Shown here one piece after another: positions 40,717-42,481 of a stretch of 42,481 nucleotides of DNA. The stretch spans positions 1-42,481 of the forward strand of contig CAMFKI010000029.1 of assembly GCA_945957365.1 (NCBI GenBank), read 5' to 3'. The stretch comes from an uncultured Alphaproteobacteria bacterium (GTDB lineage Bacteria > Pseudomonadota > Alphaproteobacteria > Rhizobiales > Aestuariivirgaceae). How positions within the stretch are numbered: the first letter of the stretch is position 1; each line of letters begins with the position of its first letter. The translations under genes were made by a program, and so were the position numbers. The notes under the pieces were generated by a model that was not told the origin of the DNA, made no database searches, and worked only from the letters and a program-made list of their open reading frames with translations.

Positions 40717-42308
40717 GCGATGCCGCACGTGCCGATGCCTTCCGCTGGGTGGAGGAGAAGCAGCCCGAATGGTCAGCCTGGAACAGCCATATCTGGCACC
40801 TCGCCGAAACCGCATGGCGCGAATACCGTTCGGCCGAATGGTACGTGACGCGCCTGCGCGCCGAGGGCTTCACCGTCGAGGAAGGTTCTGGCGGCATGCC
40901 CACCGCCTTTTCCGCGACATGGTCCAACGGGCCGGGCCCCACGATCATGGCCTATGCCGAATATGATGCGGTGCCGGGAAATTGCCAGGCGGCGGTGCCG
41001 TGGCGCCAGCCGCGAAAGGGCCTGTCTCGCTTCGCGGGCGGACACACGGATCCGCATTCGGCGCTGGGCATGGGCTCGCTGGTCGGCGCGCTCGCCGCCA
41101 AGGCGGCAATGGAGAGGCACGGCATCGCCGGCACGATCCGCTTCATGGGCGAGCCTGCCGAGAAGGTGCGCGGCTCCAAGCCCATTCACGCGGCGAAGGG
41201 CTATTACGACGGGCTCGACGCCATCATCTCCTTTCACCCCTTCTACATGCTGCCTCTGTGCAACACGGCGCGCTGGGACACCCATTGTGGACCCTACTAT
41301 GCGGCGATCTACGAGTTCCTGTGCGAGCGGCCGGAAACCTGGCTCGCCGGTGCGGTGACCGACGCGGCGGGCGCGCCCATACCCGCCGCGCACACGGCGG
41401 CCCGCGCGCCCGGCGCCAACGACGCCGTCGTCGCCATGTACACGCTGTCCAAGATGATGCGCGATCACATGCTGCCGCATTCCGGCACATGGACGCTGAA
41501 CGAGACCATCCTCGCGAGCGGGCAGGCGACTGCCGACAATCTCGCGGCGCAGATGGCGATGATCATGTACGCCGCGCGCTGCCCCGACGTCGCCATGCTG
41601 AAGAAAATCTACGCCGTGCTCGACCGCAATGCCGAGGCCGCGGCGGCGGCGGCGCATTGCACGGTGACGCGCCACTGGGTGTCGAAGTCGAAACCCGGCC
41701 TCGCCAATCATGCCATGGCGGAGATCACCTTCCGCAACCTCGAGCGCGCGGGTGCGCCGCGCTACGATGATGAGGCGGTGAAGGTCGCGCGCCAGCTGCA
41801 GATCGAACTTGGCATCGAGCCGATGGCGCAGCCCTTCGCCAACGAGCTCTCGCAGCTGGTGCCGCCGCAGGAGGCCGAGCGGCGGCTGCGCCGGGATCTT
41901 CCCTCGTGGCAGACGCATTACACCTCGGACGACTATACCGACATGACATGGTTCGCCCCCACGGTGCGCTTCTACATCGGCCGCGCCGTGCTGAAGGCGC
42001 CGCCGGGCTTCGCCTATCCCGAATGGGCGCTGAACGCGCTGGGCGGGATTCCGGCAACCATCGACCCGACGGTGGAGACGGCGGCAAAGACCATCGCGGG
42101 GACGATCATCGACCTGATGACGGATACTGCGGCGCTCGCACGCGCCAAGGCAGAGTTCCGCGAGCGCAGGGCGCAGGCGGCTGACCCGGAGCCGTGGTGC
42201 GACTACGCGCCGCCCATCGACTTTCCGTGGCCTGAATATGTCGTGACGCCGCGTGGTCGGGAATGGTGGATTCCGGCGACGGCGGTGGATCGGGCGATGG
42301 AGCGGTAG
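40713..42308 (+). CDS. M20-type amidohydrolase (AbgB-like)
   Basis: A 531-residue M20-type hydrolase resembling p-aminobenzoyl-glutamate hydrolase subunit B. It has IWHLAETAWREYRSAEWYVTRL, PTIMAYAEYDAVPG (metal Asp region), GGHTDPHSALGMGSLVGALA and GTIRFMGEPAEKVRGSKPIHAAKG (Glu-pair region). SFHPFYMLPLCNTARW follows, with TWFAPTVRFYIG near the end. It may cleave an amide bond in an acyl amino acid or a folate- or indole-type conjugate. Start and stop of the MocR regulator overlap by ATGA, so regulator and enzyme form a coupled unit, and the regulator probably senses this enzyme's substrate or product. Confidence 0.88.
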   Translation: MSDAARADAFRWVEEKQPEWSAWNSHIWHLAETAWREYRSAEWYVTRLRAEGFTVEEGSGGMPTAFSATWSNGPGPTIMAYAEYDAVPGNCQAAVPWRQPRKGLSRFAGGHTDPHSALGMGSLVGALAAKAAMERHGIAGTIRFMGEPAEKVRGSKPIHAAKGYYDGLDAIISFHPFYMLPLCNTARWDTHCGPYYAAIYEFLCERPETWLAGAVTDAAGAPIPAAHTAARAPGANDAVVAMYTLSKMMRDHMLPHSGTWTLNETILASGQATADNLAAQMAMIMYAARCPDVAMLKKIYAVLDRNAEAAAAAAHCTVTRHWVSKSKPGLANHAMAEITFRNLERAGAPRYDDEAVKVARQLQIELGIEPMAQPFANELSQLVPPQEAERRLRRDLPSWQTHYTSDDYTDMTWFAPTVRFYIGRAVLKAPPGFAYPEWALNALGGIPATIDPTVETAAKTIAGTIIDLMTDTAALARAKAEFRERRAQAADPEPWCDYAPPIDFPWPEYVVTPRGREWWIPATAVDRAMER

Positions 42309-42315
42309 GGGAGAC

Positions 42316-42476
42316 TGCACTTCAATCGAGTTCGTAACGATTGCTTTTCGGATGTTTTGGTGGCCGCTATCACCCTAGCTGAGAGGCACAGAAAACCAGC
42401 CTAGCCCCTCTCTGGGGTCATCCTCCAGCCCGTCATCCCGGCGAAGGCCGGGAGGTGGATTCACACTTGAAGTGCA
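42316..42476. repeat. Inverted-repeat-bounded intergenic element with GC hairpin
   Basis: TGCACTTCAA (42316-42325) is exactly complementary to TTGAAGTGCA (42467-42476), with ACTG-like flanks outside each arm. Inside, CCCGGC-GAAG-GCCGGG (42437-42452) is a strong hairpin within a CGTCATCCCGGCGAAGGCCGGG context, a sequence type common as dispersed repeats in alphaproteobacteria. Together this looks like a small non-autonomous repeat or a complex terminator of the amidohydrolase gene. It reaches the window edge. Confidence 0.5.
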
Positions 42477-42481
42477 ACAGT

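Overview
The window reads as chromosomal DNA of a GC-rich alphaproteobacterium, most likely Hyphomicrobiales (Rhizobiales)-like. This rests on several things together: the DUF1127, DUF1330 and DUF1289 small proteins, cobS and cobT lying beside dusA and DUF1289, an Mrp-type Fe-S carrier, MocR and LacI regulators, and many solute-uptake systems. I cannot name a genus. No rRNA, tRNA, CRISPR array, phage module or intact insertion sequence was seen.

Layout. 1-5.2 kb: the 3' part of a collagen-like gene, a PAS/PAS/histidine kinase/receiver hybrid protein, a DMT exporter and an SDR oxidoreductase. 5.3-8.1 kb: small proteins (DUF1330, DUF1127, a secreted conserved protein), then a DeoR/GlpR repressor divergent from a DUF4406-like protein across a four-copy 10-bp operator-like repeat. 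8.1-9.9 kb: an accessory-looking two-gene unit of lower GC, encoding a MACPF-like protein with a C-terminal PASTA domain and a small unknown protein. 10.2-16.2 kb: a Zn alcohol dehydrogenase divergent from a LuxR-type regulator that heads a spermidine/putrescine-type ABC operon (binding protein, ATPase, two permeases). 16.4-24.9 kb: a decayed amidohydrolase fragment, an RraA-like protein, an FMN-dependent alpha-hydroxy acid dehydrogenase, an NTF2-like protein, and a LacI repressor divergent from a ribose/xylose-type ABC operon with two permeases. A perfect 14-bp LacI-type palindrome overlaps the operon's -35 box. 25-31.7 kb: isochorismatase-like hydrolase, dusA, DUF1289, cobS/cobT, an Fe-S-type uracil-DNA glycosylase, the Mrp/ApbC carrier and an acidic membrane protein. 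31.7-34.9 kb (minus strand): GST, tandem universal stress protein, SLC13-type transporter. 35-38.5 kb: two tandem M20 peptidases, an NTF2-like protein and a small K+-channel-like protein; the last three genes overlap or nearly overlap. 38.6-42.3 kb: a PNPOx-like protein divergent from a MocR regulator that is translationally coupled to an AbgB-like M20 amidohydrolase. The end carries an inverted-repeat-bounded intergenic element.

How it works together. Much of the window is uptake and catabolism of organic nitrogen and carbon compounds under local regulators. Both ABC operons share one design: a stem-loop directly after the binding-protein gene, which would give more binding protein than membrane components. 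The most unusual item is the MACPF-PASTA protein and its small neighbour at 8123-9921.
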